A DNA stretch of 26,251 bases from Candidatus Rifleibacteriota bacterium. GTDB lineage: Bacteria > Riflebacteria > Ozemobacteria > Ozemobacterales > Ozemobacteraceae. Within the stretch, counting starts at the first letter, position 1. Every line of letters starts with the position of its first letter. The notes under the pieces were generated by a model. That model saw nothing but the letters and a program-made list of their open reading frames with translations. It had not been told where the DNA came from and searched no databases. A program made the translations under genes and the position numbers. Positions 16,134-23,522 of the stretch are shown in pieces. The DNA is taken from positions 1-26,251 of the forward strand of contig JAKQKW010000310.1 of the NCBI GenBank assembly GCA_029560455.1, read 5' to 3'.

Positions 16134-17404
16134 CAGATCTTCCTCATTTCTTTGCCATCTGACAGAGCAAACTCTGCCTCAGAAACAATTTTACCATTCT
16201 GCCGGCGCAGCTGCAGGTGCATTATGCCCTTAAGGCCCGATAGAATCAGCAGGTCTTCCCCACCCATCTGCCTGATACGGTCAACCGCCTCGCCAATCGA
16301 CCCGGCATGAAAGGTAGCCAGCACCAGATGACCAGACAAACCTGCCTGCAAAGCTTCTCTGATACATTTTACATCTCTTATCTCACCGAGGGCAATAACA
16401 TTCGGATCCTGTCGCAATAAATGCTTGAAGGCCTGTGACAGATCTTTTTCCTTCAACTGGTCGAGCGAAGACTGGCAGATATCCGGAATAACCGCTTCAA
16501 CCGGGTCTTCGACGGTGACGACCCTCAGAGCGTTGTCAGCGGTCGAGAGTTCAGAAAGGGTCGCGTACATGGCCGTTGTCTTGCCGCTGCCAACCGGCCC
16601 GGAAATAATAAAAAGTCCACGCTGGCCGCGGATATTTTCGAGCCATTTGCCTGCGACATCTTTTGACCAGCCAAGATCAGCAACTTTTTTAAAGCGAACC
16701 GGTGAAATGATACGCAGTGAGACCCTTTCGCCGTTTCCGGCGGGAAACGTCGAAACACGAACCGAAATGCCGCCGTGACGGAATGCGCCTTCCTGAGCGG
16801 TGTCAGCAATGTGTGCCAGACAACCTGCAAGATGCTTGAGGCGTGCAGTTACACGATCGTGCTGGAAAAGGTTCATTTCTGGCCCGCTTTTAATCTCTCC
16901 GGCCTGACGAAAGGTAATTTTAACTCTGTCAGAATCAACCGGCTCAAGATGAATATCGGTCAGACAATTATCGGCAGCGGTTTTAAGAACAGCTTCAACT
17001 GCTCTTACGTAGGGCAATGCCCTGAATTCGAGACAGCGCAGCATGAACTCGAAACCATTTCGGGGAGAAACCGCCCCGCTATGCTGCATAAAGCTGATAA
17101 ATTCATCATTTTCGGCTTTCAGGCGCTGCAGCAGTTGAAAAATCTGAGGTGCCCGACGACCGCAGTTCAATTTGTGCTCCACCGCATCATTTCTGGCAAT
17201 GATAACTGTGCCACGGCTCAGCCTGATATCTCTGGCATCTTTCAGAAAAACTTCACAGGTAGAAGAGGCGGTATCGATCACGACCCGATCGGCTTCAAGT
17301 CTGAAGGTTGTGCGCCCAAGCATGCGCCGCATAGGCCCGGGAACGAAACAAACCGGAACCAGGCCGAAGCCGTCATCTGAATTATTGTGAATCCTGTCAC
17401 TCAT
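16133..17404 (-). CDS. GspE/PilB-type secretion ATPase
   Basis: 423 residues. All core motifs of the type II/IV secretion ATPase are present: Walker A GPVGSGKT (269-276), Asp box VTVEDPVE (297-303), Walker B ALGEIRD (338-344) and His box FHAGS (365-369). The N2 region before the core contains LTDIHLEP (148-155), normal for GspE. Residues ~28-95 look like a small beta-sheet domain ending in a helix (LQRLKAEN), unlike the usual GspE N-terminal helical domain. There is no C-x2-C zinc finger in the C-terminal half. It powers assembly of pseudopili in the cytosol at the inner membrane. It is the first gene of the minus-strand operon; the ATG lacks a visible ribosome site and lies 6 bases after a -10-like element (see 17411-17438). 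Confidence 0.95.
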   Translation of the reverse strand: MSDRIHNNSDDGFGLVPVCFVPGPMRRMLGRTTFRLEADRVVIDTASSTCEVFLKDARDIRLSRGTVIIARNDAVEHKLNCGRRAPQIFQLLQRLKAENDEFISFMQHSGAVSPRNGFEFMLRCLEFRALPYVRAVEAVLKTAADNCLTDIHLEPVDSDRVKITFRQAGEIKSGPEMNLFQHDRVTARLKHLAGCLAHIADTAQEGAFRHGGISVRVSTFPAGNGERVSLRIISPVRFKKVADLGWSKDVAGKWLENIRGQRGLFIISGPVGSGKTTAMYATLSELSTADNALRVVTVEDPVEAVIPDICQSSLDQLKEKDLSQAFKHLLRQDPNVIALGEIRDVKCIREALQAGLSGHLVLATFHAGSIGEAVDRIRQMGGEDLLILSGLKGIMHLQLRRQNGKIVSEAEFALSDGKEMRKI

Positions 17405-17410
17405 GCAGAT

Positions 17411-17438
17411 ACTTTAGCATCGGTCGGTTCTTTTTTAA
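17411..17438 (-). promoter_or_regulatory. Possible promoter of the secretion operon, close to the start codon
   Basis: Minus strand: TTAAAA (17433-17438, four of six), 16 bases, then TAAAGT (17411-17416, four of six). The ATG begins only 6 bases after the -10-like hexamer, so transcription would start at or next to the A of ATG. There is no ribosome site in the intervening bases. Confidence 0.4.
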
Positions 17439-17451
17439 ACCTCAAAATCAG

Positions 17452-17480
17452 TTGAAGAGGCGAAGCGGTTCTGGTAACAT
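17452..17480 (+). promoter_or_regulatory. Possible promoter of the small membrane protein gene
   Basis: TTGAAG (17452-17457, four of six), 17 bases, TAACAT (17475-17480, four of six). The ATG at 17488 lies 7 bases after the -10-like hexamer, again leaving no room for a ribosome site. Confidence 0.35.
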
Positions 17481-17487
17481 CGCAGTT

Positions 17488-17823
17488 ATGGTACCGTTGA
17501 AAAACCTGAACCGAGAATGTGCCGGTCGACCCGTATCGCGGGCCGTTCCCGCACAGATAGCCTGCCGCCTGCTTGGCAACACCCTCAAGCCGTGCCAGCT
17601 TGACGCCATCTGCCGCCCCTGCGGCAAGACCGGCGCCTGGCTTTTCTATTCGGCCTTTCTCGTTGCCTTCTGTGCCGCCTTTTTTATAATTTTCTGGGCC
17701 CTGCGCATAACCAGATTGTCAAAACTTCTGGGCTTCTTCGGCAGAATGCTTTTTCCGCCCTTTAAGTGGCTGGCGAGCTGCTTTGCCGCCCTGATACATT
17801 TTTATCGCAATCTGCCCTTCTGA
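17488..17823 (+). CDS. Small Cys-rich membrane protein, function unknown
   Basis: 111 residues from the chosen ATG. The frame could be read 12 codons further upstream from a TTG at 17452, but that overlaps the possible promoter. The N-terminal half contains several cysteines, including the pair CRPC in DAICRPCGKTG. Then comes a strong hydrophobic segment WLFYSAFLVAFCAAFFIIFW (about residues 51-70), a basic stretch ITRLSKLLGFFGRML, and a second amphipathic or hydrophobic stretch (KWLASCFAALIHFY). Third codon positions are mostly G or C like in real genes here, which supports coding. It ends 34 bases before the amidohydrolase gene. No family recognised; a spurious frame cannot be excluded. Confidence 0.52.
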   Translation: MVPLKNLNRECAGRPVSRAVPAQIACRLLGNTLKPCQLDAICRPCGKTGAWLFYSAFLVAFCAAFFIIFWALRITRLSKLLGFFGRMLFPPFKWLASCFAALIHFYRNLPF

Positions 17824-17851
17824 TTGTCGATCAGGCACTAAACCATACACT
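17824..17851 (+). promoter_or_regulatory. Possible promoter of the amidohydrolase gene
   Basis: TTGTCG (17824-17829), 16 bases, TACACT (17846-17851, four of six to TATAAT). The ATG at 17858 is only 6 bases after the hexamer and has no ribosome site, as for the two other starts nearby. Confidence 0.35.
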
Positions 17852-17857
17852 GCAAAC

Positions 17858-19345
17858 ATGAAAAAAGTCTTTTTTTATAATTTTTCAGGCCGCAATCTGC
17901 CCGATTATTCGCGCAAAGACTTTGACACCATGCATGTCGTTAATGGCATGATCAAGCAGACCGGTTTTCAGATGAGCTTTCCCGATGACGGTTCGATCGG
18001 CGTCGATCTTGGCGGTGCCACGGTCTTTTCGGCATTTGCCGATGCGCACGTTCATTTTACCCAGACCGGCATAACTCTGCTCGGCTGCCGGCTCGAAAAC
18101 GCCGGGTCAATCAGCGAAATACTCGACATGGTCCGGGTCGAAGCGGCAAACAATGAATACATTCTCGGCTGGAACATGCAGGAAACCAGACTGAAAGAAA
18201 AACGTCTGCCCACCTCTGAAGAGCTTGACAAGATCAGTTCAAAGGCTTTTATCTGGCTGGCGCGAGCCGACCTGCACTCCGCAGTTGTCAATTCGCGAGC
18301 GCTGCAGTGGGCAAGCAGTCGCCTGCCTTCTGTCGTCGCGCCACAGGGTCTGATCAGCGGCGAGGCATACAATTTTCTTTCTTATGAACTGAATACGCTG
18401 CTGCCAAAAACGATGAAGCGGCAAGCTCTTGAACTGGCAGCCCAGGAATGCTATCGCCGGGGTGTCGGCACGGTGCATGCGCTTGAAGGCTGCGCCGCAT
18501 CAGACTCAGAAACCCTTGCAGCTGCCGATTTTTTCAATTCGAGCCCGCTGCACGGGGTCGTTTATCATCAATCACCCGACCCGGCACTGCCAAAGCGCAT
18601 GAAATGGAACCGCATGGGTGGTTGCCTGCTTGTCGATGGCTCGATCGGCACGCGCACAGCCTCGCTGCACGAACCTTACTCTGACGCCGCCACCAGCGGC
18701 AGCCAATATCTGAAAGCCGAAGACATCGAAAAAATTCTTACGGCGGCGGCCCAGAACCGTCTGCAGCTTGCTCTGCACGCAATCGGTGACCGGGCCGTTG
18801 ACACGGTTACCTCATGTTATGCCTGGGCGACAGAAAAATTCGGCCGGCCGCCTCTCGCTCACCGCATCGAGCATTTCATACTGCCAACCGACAAGGCAAT
18901 AATGGCGGCCCGCGACAACGGTGCCATGGTCTGCATTCAGCCGGTTTTCGATCATTTCTGGGGCAGGCAGAACGGGCTTTATGCCCAGCGACTCGGCAAA
19001 GAACGGGCGGCCCGCTGCAACCCGTTCAAAACCATGCTCGATCTGGGCATTCCGCTGGCGGCCGGATCAGACAGCCCGGTAACCCCCATCGATCCGCTGC
19101 TCGGCATTCATGCCCTGGTCAATCACCACAGCCTCGAAGAGCGCATCGATCTGAATTCTGCAATGTCTCTCTATATAACCGAGCCACACAAGTTTACAGG
19201 TGAAGGCTCAGCCAGAGGTCATCTCAAGCCGGCCCGCCCCGCAGACTTCGTCTGTCTTGCCGATGACCCTTTTCTCACACCACCATCACGAATCAAAGAC
19301 ATCAGAGTCAATGGCCTCTACCTGAACGGCGAGAAGGTATTCTGA
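17858..19345 (+). CDS. Amidohydrolase of the YtcJ / amidohydrolase_3 family
   Basis: 495 residues, metal-dependent TIM-barrel hydrolase. The metal ligands expected for this family are visible: His64 and His66 in ADAHVHF, His307 in HAIGDRA, His335/His339 in HRIEHF, and Asp405 in GSDSPVTPIDPLLGIH. The segment VDGSIGTRTASLHEPY is also characteristic of YtcJ-type members, where it lies before the HAIGD block. Both ends form the small beta-sandwich typical of amidohydrolases. It lacks a signal peptide, so it should be cytosolic. Substrate is unknown; YtcJ relatives act on N-acyl or formyl amides, but that cannot be read from sequence. The ribosome site is missing; the start is fixed by the KKVFFYNF beginning and the promoter-like element just upstream. 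Confidence 0.93.
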   Translation: MKKVFFYNFSGRNLPDYSRKDFDTMHVVNGMIKQTGFQMSFPDDGSIGVDLGGATVFSAFADAHVHFTQTGITLLGCRLENAGSISEILDMVRVEAANNEYILGWNMQETRLKEKRLPTSEELDKISSKAFIWLARADLHSAVVNSRALQWASSRLPSVVAPQGLISGEAYNFLSYELNTLLPKTMKRQALELAAQECYRRGVGTVHALEGCAASDSETLAAADFFNSSPLHGVVYHQSPDPALPKRMKWNRMGGCLLVDGSIGTRTASLHEPYSDAATSGSQYLKAEDIEKILTAAAQNRLQLALHAIGDRAVDTVTSCYAWATEKFGRPPLAHRIEHFILPTDKAIMAARDNGAMVCIQPVFDHFWGRQNGLYAQRLGKERAARCNPFKTMLDLGIPLAAGSDSPVTPIDPLLGIHALVNHHSLEERIDLNSAMSLYITEPHKFTGEGSARGHLKPARPADFVCLADDPFLTPPSRIKDIRVNGLYLNGEKVF

Positions 19346-19391
19346 ACACAGCTCAGCCGATGGTCTGTCACACAAAAATTGCATGGCTCTC

Positions 19392-19476
19392 CGTCATTCT
19401 CCCGCGTTTATGCCCCAGAGACTAGAAGCGGAGATCTCTTGGATACAGGCAGATCCCTGCTTGCGCAGGGATGACG
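19392..19476. repeat. Intergenic imperfect inverted-repeat element (REP/MITE-like)
   Basis: An 85-base element bounded by CGTCAT (19392) and ATGACG (ending 19476), inverted copies of each other. Inside its right end is a perfect hairpin ATCCCTGC-TTGC-GCAGGGAT (19453-19472), and the left end has TTCTCCCGCG. The layout, a CGTCATTC... end and a GGGATGACG end, resembles the dispersed GTCATTCCCGCG-type intergenic repeats common in many bacterial genomes. Only one copy is in the window, so dispersal is inferred, not seen. It lies between two convergent genes. Confidence 0.55.
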
Positions 19477-19549
19477 CGTAAATAACTTGACTCTGCACTT
19501 TCAATGCTGGCAGAACGCCAGATTCCCGATACTGCGAAACGACCAAAAT

Positions 19550-19587
19550 AAATGGGCTGCCTCACGGTTAAGTGAAACAGCCCATTT
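19550..19587 (-). terminator. Terminator of the nucleotidyltransferase/PMM-like gene
   Basis: AAATGGGCTG (19550-19559) pairs perfectly with CAGCCCATTT (19578-19587), and the loop holds an inner TCAC/GTGA pair. On the minus strand the hairpin runs into ATTTATTTT, a U-rich tail. It starts 16 bases after the stop codon of the gene at 19603. Confidence 0.72.
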
Positions 19588-19602
19588 GCTTAGCAAGTCA
19601 GA

Positions 19603-22110
19603 TTATTCTGATTTATTTTTCCATTCTTCGACGCGGGCAACAGTTTTGGTGAGAAGGTCAGTAACCTTCTTTTCGCTGGTGCTTTCGACGGTAACATTAA
19701 CGAACGGGCGATCGGGGTCGGGCAGAATCAAAACCCACTCGTCGTTCGAAAGCATGATCTTGACACCGTCGATCAGACGGGTTTCTTTGTCTTTGGCGAA
19801 TTCCATGGCATAGCGCATAACCTTGCCTTTTTCTTCCCAGGGGCATGGAATGCGGGTAGTGCGGGCAAAGAATTCGGGAATGCTGTCAAAAATTTCTGAC
19901 AATGGTTTTTTGTGCCGGGCAATATACTCAAGCAGCTTGACCGTTGCAAAAATACCATCAAAAGCGGCCTGGAAAGCCGGGAAAATTATGCCGCAGTTTT
20001 CGTCGAGACTGCACACTACCTTGTCGTTCAGCGCGGCATCCATAAGGGCGCGGGCATTGGTCTTGGTGCGAATGACAGTAGCACCTGACTTTGCTGCAAG
20101 CTTGTCGAGTTCGTGGGTTGTAGAAACCGGAACCGCGACTCTGGCGTTCGGGTTCAGGTCGAAAATCATCTTGGCCCAGGTCACCAGAGCTTCTTCGCCG
20201 AGAATGACACGGCCCTGATTGTCGACGAAAGTGATGCGTTCGGCACCATCGCCCATGATAATGCCGAGGTCGGCACCCAGGGATTTCACGATCGAAGAAA
20301 CGCTGGCCTGCGAATGCTCGGGCTTGACGCTGAGAACCTTGGCTTCGTCATGATAGGCGTTCATGGTAATTACTTCGCAGTTCAGCTTGCCAAGGAAGGT
20401 GTTGAAGATACCACTGGCGCCACTGAATGCGTAGTCGATGACTACCTTTAAACGTCGTTCTTTGATTGCTTCGACGTCGATGTGGCGCAGCAGTTCTTCG
20501 CTGTAATTCTCAGGAACGCGGGGCGGGAAAGTGATTTCGCCAACTTCGTTGATCGAAACGCGGCGGAAATCTTCGCGGTTGAACAGTCTTTCGATAGTTT
20601 TCTTGGTATTGACAGAAATATCGCGGCCTTCAACGTCGAAAATTCTGATTTCGAGCTGGTTCGGGTTGTCACTGGCGACTTTGACGTGCACGCCGCCGCC
20701 ACGCATGAAGGCGCTGGGCTTGTAGCGGGCAACCGGAGCCGGAGTGACGCGCAGGTCGGCGACATTGATGCCGGCCGAACTGAGGCCACAGATGATCGCA
20801 CGGTTGATCATACGGCTGATTTTATGCGAGTCGCGTGAAACGATGATGCTTGACTCTTTTGGCAGAGTTGAGCCGAAAGCGGCACCAATTTTCGAGGCCA
20901 TTTCCGGAGTGATCTCGATGTTTGCCAGACCGGCGATGCCAAAGTCGTTGAACAGGTTCTTTGTCCATTTATCGCTCCAGATGATGCTGGTATAAACGGT
21001 TGAACCTTCTTCTACCTGCTTTTTCGGCCAGATTTTGACGTTTTCGCGAATGATCGCGCCCTTGCCAATGCGGCATTCTTCGCTGATGATCGCGCCGTTT
21101 TCGACTTCGGCGCCATCTTCGACGTGGGTCTGACTGCTGATGACAGCTTCATCGAGGCGGGTATTTTCGCCTACGTGAACGCCATCCCAGAGGGTGGCGC
21201 CCTTGATGCGGGCGTTTTTCTTGATGATGCAGCCGTCGCCGAGCACGCAGTTTTCGAGCTCGACACCGTCTTCGATGACGCAGTTCTGACCGATGATTAC
21301 GCCACCCTTGAATTTAACCTTGGCGGAGATATTGCTGTTCTTGCCTACCCAGACGTCGCGGCCGATGATGTTCAGGCGTTCACCAGGGATCTGCAGCTTG
21401 ACTTCGCCGTTGAGAACATTCTGGTGCGCCAGCATGTATTCATCGAGGTTGCCGATGTCTTTCCAGTAGCCTTCGGCGATGTAGCCGTAAAGCGGCAGAC
21501 CTTCTTTGAGCATCAGCGGGAAAAGGTTCTTGCTGAAGTCGAATTCGGTCTTGGCCGGGATATACTTGAAAATTTCGGGTTCGAGAATGTAGATACCGGT
21601 ATTGATGGTATCAGAGAAAACTTCGCCCCAGCTCGGCTTTTCGAGGAAGCGAACGATCTTGCCGTCTTCGGCGGTAATGACGACGCCGTATTCGAGCGGG
21701 TTGGTGACCCGGGTCAGAACCATGGTCGCCATCGATTTCTTTTCCTGGTGGAATTTGATGGCCTGCGCCAGATCAAAATCAGTGAGAACATCGCCGGAAA
21801 TGATGATAAAAGGCTCATCTTTCAGCTTTTCTTCGGTGTTCTTGACGCTGCCGGCGGTGCCGAAATCGGCGGTCGCCATCTGATATTCCATTTCGATATC
21901 GAAATCAGCGCCATCGCCGAAGTATTTGGTGATTACTTCGGGCTGAAAATAGAGAATCGAGCAGATTTTTCTGAAATCATACTGTTTGAGGAGATTTACG
22001 ATATGTTCCATCATCGGCACGTTCGCGAGCGGAACCATCGGTTTGGGGATGTTGCACGTAATCGGGCGCAAGCGCGTACCAAAGCCACCAGCCATTATAA
22101 CTGCTTTCAT
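19603..22110 (-). CDS. Sugar-1-phosphate nucleotidyltransferase fused to a degenerate phosphomannomutase domain
   Basis: 835 residues. Residues ~1-235 are a nucleotidyltransferase (GGFGTRLRP at 8-16, KP at 23-24, GDVLTD at 106-111, EKPSWGE at 157-163). Residues ~250-370 are left-handed beta-helix hexapeptide repeats. Residues ~385-825 have the four-domain phosphohexomutase layout. This architecture is known in mannose-1-phosphate guanylyltransferase-type fusions, so GDP-mannose or a related NDP-sugar for polysaccharide synthesis is likely. The mutase half is degenerate: the catalytic serine loop reads VASDNP (478-483) instead of TASHNP, keeping Ser480, and the metal loop usually DGDADR reads GDGAER (620-625). 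The terminal phosphate loop is also changed (DPDRP near 798-802). A strong promoter (22165-22193), GAGGAAAG ribosome site and a terminator give it its own transcript. Nucleotide and sugar specificity are not certain. Confidence 0.94.
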   Translation of the reverse strand: MKAVIMAGGFGTRLRPITCNIPKPMVPLANVPMMEHIVNLLKQYDFRKICSILYFQPEVITKYFGDGADFDIEMEYQMATADFGTAGSVKNTEEKLKDEPFIIISGDVLTDFDLAQAIKFHQEKKSMATMVLTRVTNPLEYGVVITAEDGKIVRFLEKPSWGEVFSDTINTGIYILEPEIFKYIPAKTEFDFSKNLFPLMLKEGLPLYGYIAEGYWKDIGNLDEYMLAHQNVLNGEVKLQIPGERLNIIGRDVWVGKNSNISAKVKFKGGVIIGQNCVIEDGVELENCVLGDGCIIKKNARIKGATLWDGVHVGENTRLDEAVISSQTHVEDGAEVENGAIISEECRIGKGAIIRENVKIWPKKQVEEGSTVYTSIIWSDKWTKNLFNDFGIAGLANIEITPEMASKIGAAFGSTLPKESSIIVSRDSHKISRMINRAIICGLSSAGINVADLRVTPAPVARYKPSAFMRGGGVHVKVASDNPNQLEIRIFDVEGRDISVNTKKTIERLFNREDFRRVSINEVGEITFPPRVPENYSEELLRHIDVEAIKERRLKVVIDYAFSGASGIFNTFLGKLNCEVITMNAYHDEAKVLSVKPEHSQASVSSIVKSLGADLGIIMGDGAERITFVDNQGRVILGEEALVTWAKMIFDLNPNARVAVPVSTTHELDKLAAKSGATVIRTKTNARALMDAALNDKVVCSLDENCGIIFPAFQAAFDGIFATVKLLEYIARHKKPLSEIFDSIPEFFARTTRIPCPWEEKGKVMRYAMEFAKDKETRLIDGVKIMLSNDEWVLILPDPDRPFVNVTVESTSEKKVTDLLTKTVARVEEWKNKSE

Positions 22111-22164
22111 TTTCTTTCCTCACTCATTCCATTCCTGCCCGGAAATATAAACCCGGATAGGTTC

Positions 22165-22193
22165 ATTCTAGAGTTGCAAAGCTGCCAAGTCAA
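22165..22193 (-). promoter_or_regulatory. Strong sigma70-type promoter of the nucleotidyltransferase fusion gene
   Basis: Minus strand: TTGACT (22188-22193, five of six) and TAGAAT (22165-22170, five of six) with the ideal 17-base spacer. The start codon is about 52 bases downstream with a GAGGAAAG ribosome site. It lies just after the glycosyltransferase stop, so the fusion gene can be transcribed separately from its upstream neighbour. Confidence 0.8.
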
Positions 22194-22203
22194 CCCGTTT
22201 AAA

Positions 22204-23346
22204 TCAAAAACCCGCAACTCCGCATTTGTGGAAAAGGGCTAGATATTTTTCCATCATTCGCCCCCACTCAGCGTGCTCAACAATGCGGGTGCGCGAAGCA
22301 TTACCCATTTTCTGAATTGTCTGACGCGGCAGTTCGACAGCCTTTTTGAGGCAGGCCCGCAAAGAATCGCGGTTGTTATGTTCAAAGAAAAAGCCTTCGA
22401 CCCCATCTTCATACATTTCGGTCATGCCACCGGTAGCGGGCACAACCGGCACAACTCCAGATGCCATCGCTTCGAGAACGACGTAGGCATAGGCTTCGCG
22501 AGAGGTTACGGCAAAGGCAAACAGATCGAGGGCTGAATAAACGGTTTCGACGTCATTACGGAATTCAAGCAGATGAAATCTTTTTTCGACGCCGAGTTCG
22601 CTGGCCACCTTTTTGAGATGATCGGCATAGCCAGGCTGATATTCGCGCCCGACATAGAGAAGATGAACGTCAGACCGTGACCTGCCGGGGCCGTTTTCAT
22701 CAAAAAGAGCCCGCAGCAGTATTTCTGAACCCTTGTCGGGGTGTATTCTGCCGGATGAACCGATCACCAGGTCATTTTCACCTATGCCGAGGCTCTGGCG
22801 CAGGTTATGGCGACGTTCTTCATCCTGGCGATATCTGACCACATCGACGCCGCTCTTGATGCAGACGACCTTTTCGTGGTCGATGCCCCAGAATTTTCTG
22901 ATCTTGCCGGCGACGTAATCAGCATTCGGAACCACGGCGCTCAAGCCCTTGAAAAGAATGCGGTGAATCGGGTCTTTGCGCCAATGATTGCCGACGCCGA
23001 TGCGATAGAAAAGAAACTGTCTGGTTTCGGCACTGGAAAACAATCTGGCAAAAAACATCGGGTACATCATCTGCGTGCGAAAAGCCACTACCGCAGAAGG
23101 CTCAAGCTGTCTGAACATCTTGAAACACGCAGGGTAAATGCTCAGATCATATTTGACCGTAGCCGGAACCGGCCACAATTCAAGCCCTCTGGCCTGACAC
23201 TGCTTGTCGAGAAGTGAACCGGCCGGTGCGGCAATTTTTACGGGATAACCGCGAGCCTGCAGATCACCGGCAAAACGCAGCCCAAAAAGCTCAAGCCCCG
23301 AGCAGCTTTCGTAAGGAAGAAGCATGACAACCGGTTTTTGATTCAT
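22204..23346 (-). CDS. Family-4 glycosyltransferase (GT-B fold)
   Basis: 380 residues from the chosen start. The second Rossmann domain shows the donor-binding signature GSSGRIHPDKGSEILLRAL (about 196-213) and the GT4 E-x7-E motif EAYAYVVLE (Glu284, Glu292) followed by AMASGVVPVVPATGGMTEM. The N-terminal domain has ESCSGLELFGLRFAGDL near residues 13-29. I chose the ATG at 23344-23346 with AGGTG 6 bases upstream; the longer reading starts at a TTG 16 codons earlier and adds a polar stretch not typical of the family. It probably transfers a sugar from an NDP-sugar to a lipid- or sugar-linked acceptor in envelope polysaccharide synthesis. The fusion gene downstream may supply the donor; that is inference. 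Confidence 0.92.
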   Translation of the reverse strand: MNQKPVVMLLPYESCSGLELFGLRFAGDLQARGYPVKIAAPAGSLLDKQCQARGLELWPVPATVKYDLSIYPACFKMFRQLEPSAVVAFRTQMMYPMFFARLFSSAETRQFLFYRIGVGNHWRKDPIHRILFKGLSAVVPNADYVAGKIRKFWGIDHEKVVCIKSGVDVVRYRQDEERRHNLRQSLGIGENDLVIGSSGRIHPDKGSEILLRALFDENGPGRSRSDVHLLYVGREYQPGYADHLKKVASELGVEKRFHLLEFRNDVETVYSALDLFAFAVTSREAYAYVVLEAMASGVVPVVPATGGMTEMYEDGVEGFFFEHNNRDSLRACLKKAVELPRQTIQKMGNASRTRIVEHAEWGRMMEKYLALFHKCGVAGF

Positions 23347-23450
23347 GATGAGCACCTGCAAAGTATTTTTTTTAGATTCTGCAGTTTTCAGCAAAAATCT
23401 GCAAGATTAATTTGTCATGCCATGGCAAACGTAAACCCTTTACTGTTAAA

Positions 23451-23481
23451 CGCCAGTCCTAACCGAAAATAAGGACTGGCG
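23451..23481 (-). terminator. Hairpin terminator behind rhuM
   Basis: CGCCAGTCCT (23451-23460) and AGGACTGGCG (23472-23481) form a perfect 10-bp stem with an 11-base AT-rich loop. It is followed by TTTAACAG on the minus strand, and by GGGGCAGTTTCTTTTT on the plus strand. It lies about 40 bases past the rhuM stop. Confidence 0.5.
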
Positions 23482-23522
23482 GGGGCAGTTTCTTTTTCTG
23501 GGACTAAGCACTATTTATCTTT

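Noticed and set aside
16775..17380. A 201-codon plus-strand frame opposite the secretion ATPase
   Set aside because: The ATPase motifs on the minus strand are unambiguous; this frame has none.
21124..22242. A 372-codon plus-strand frame opposite the nucleotidyltransferase fusion gene
   Set aside because: It is antisense to a gene with clear motifs, promoter and terminator, has no recognisable motif itself, and is explained by GC-biased codons on the opposite strand.
23395..23450. Possible promoter and the TGCCATGGCA palindrome upstream of the glycosyltransferase
   Set aside because: No pair of -35/-10 elements with both reasonable match and spacing, and a 10-bp palindrome alone is not strong evidence of an operator.
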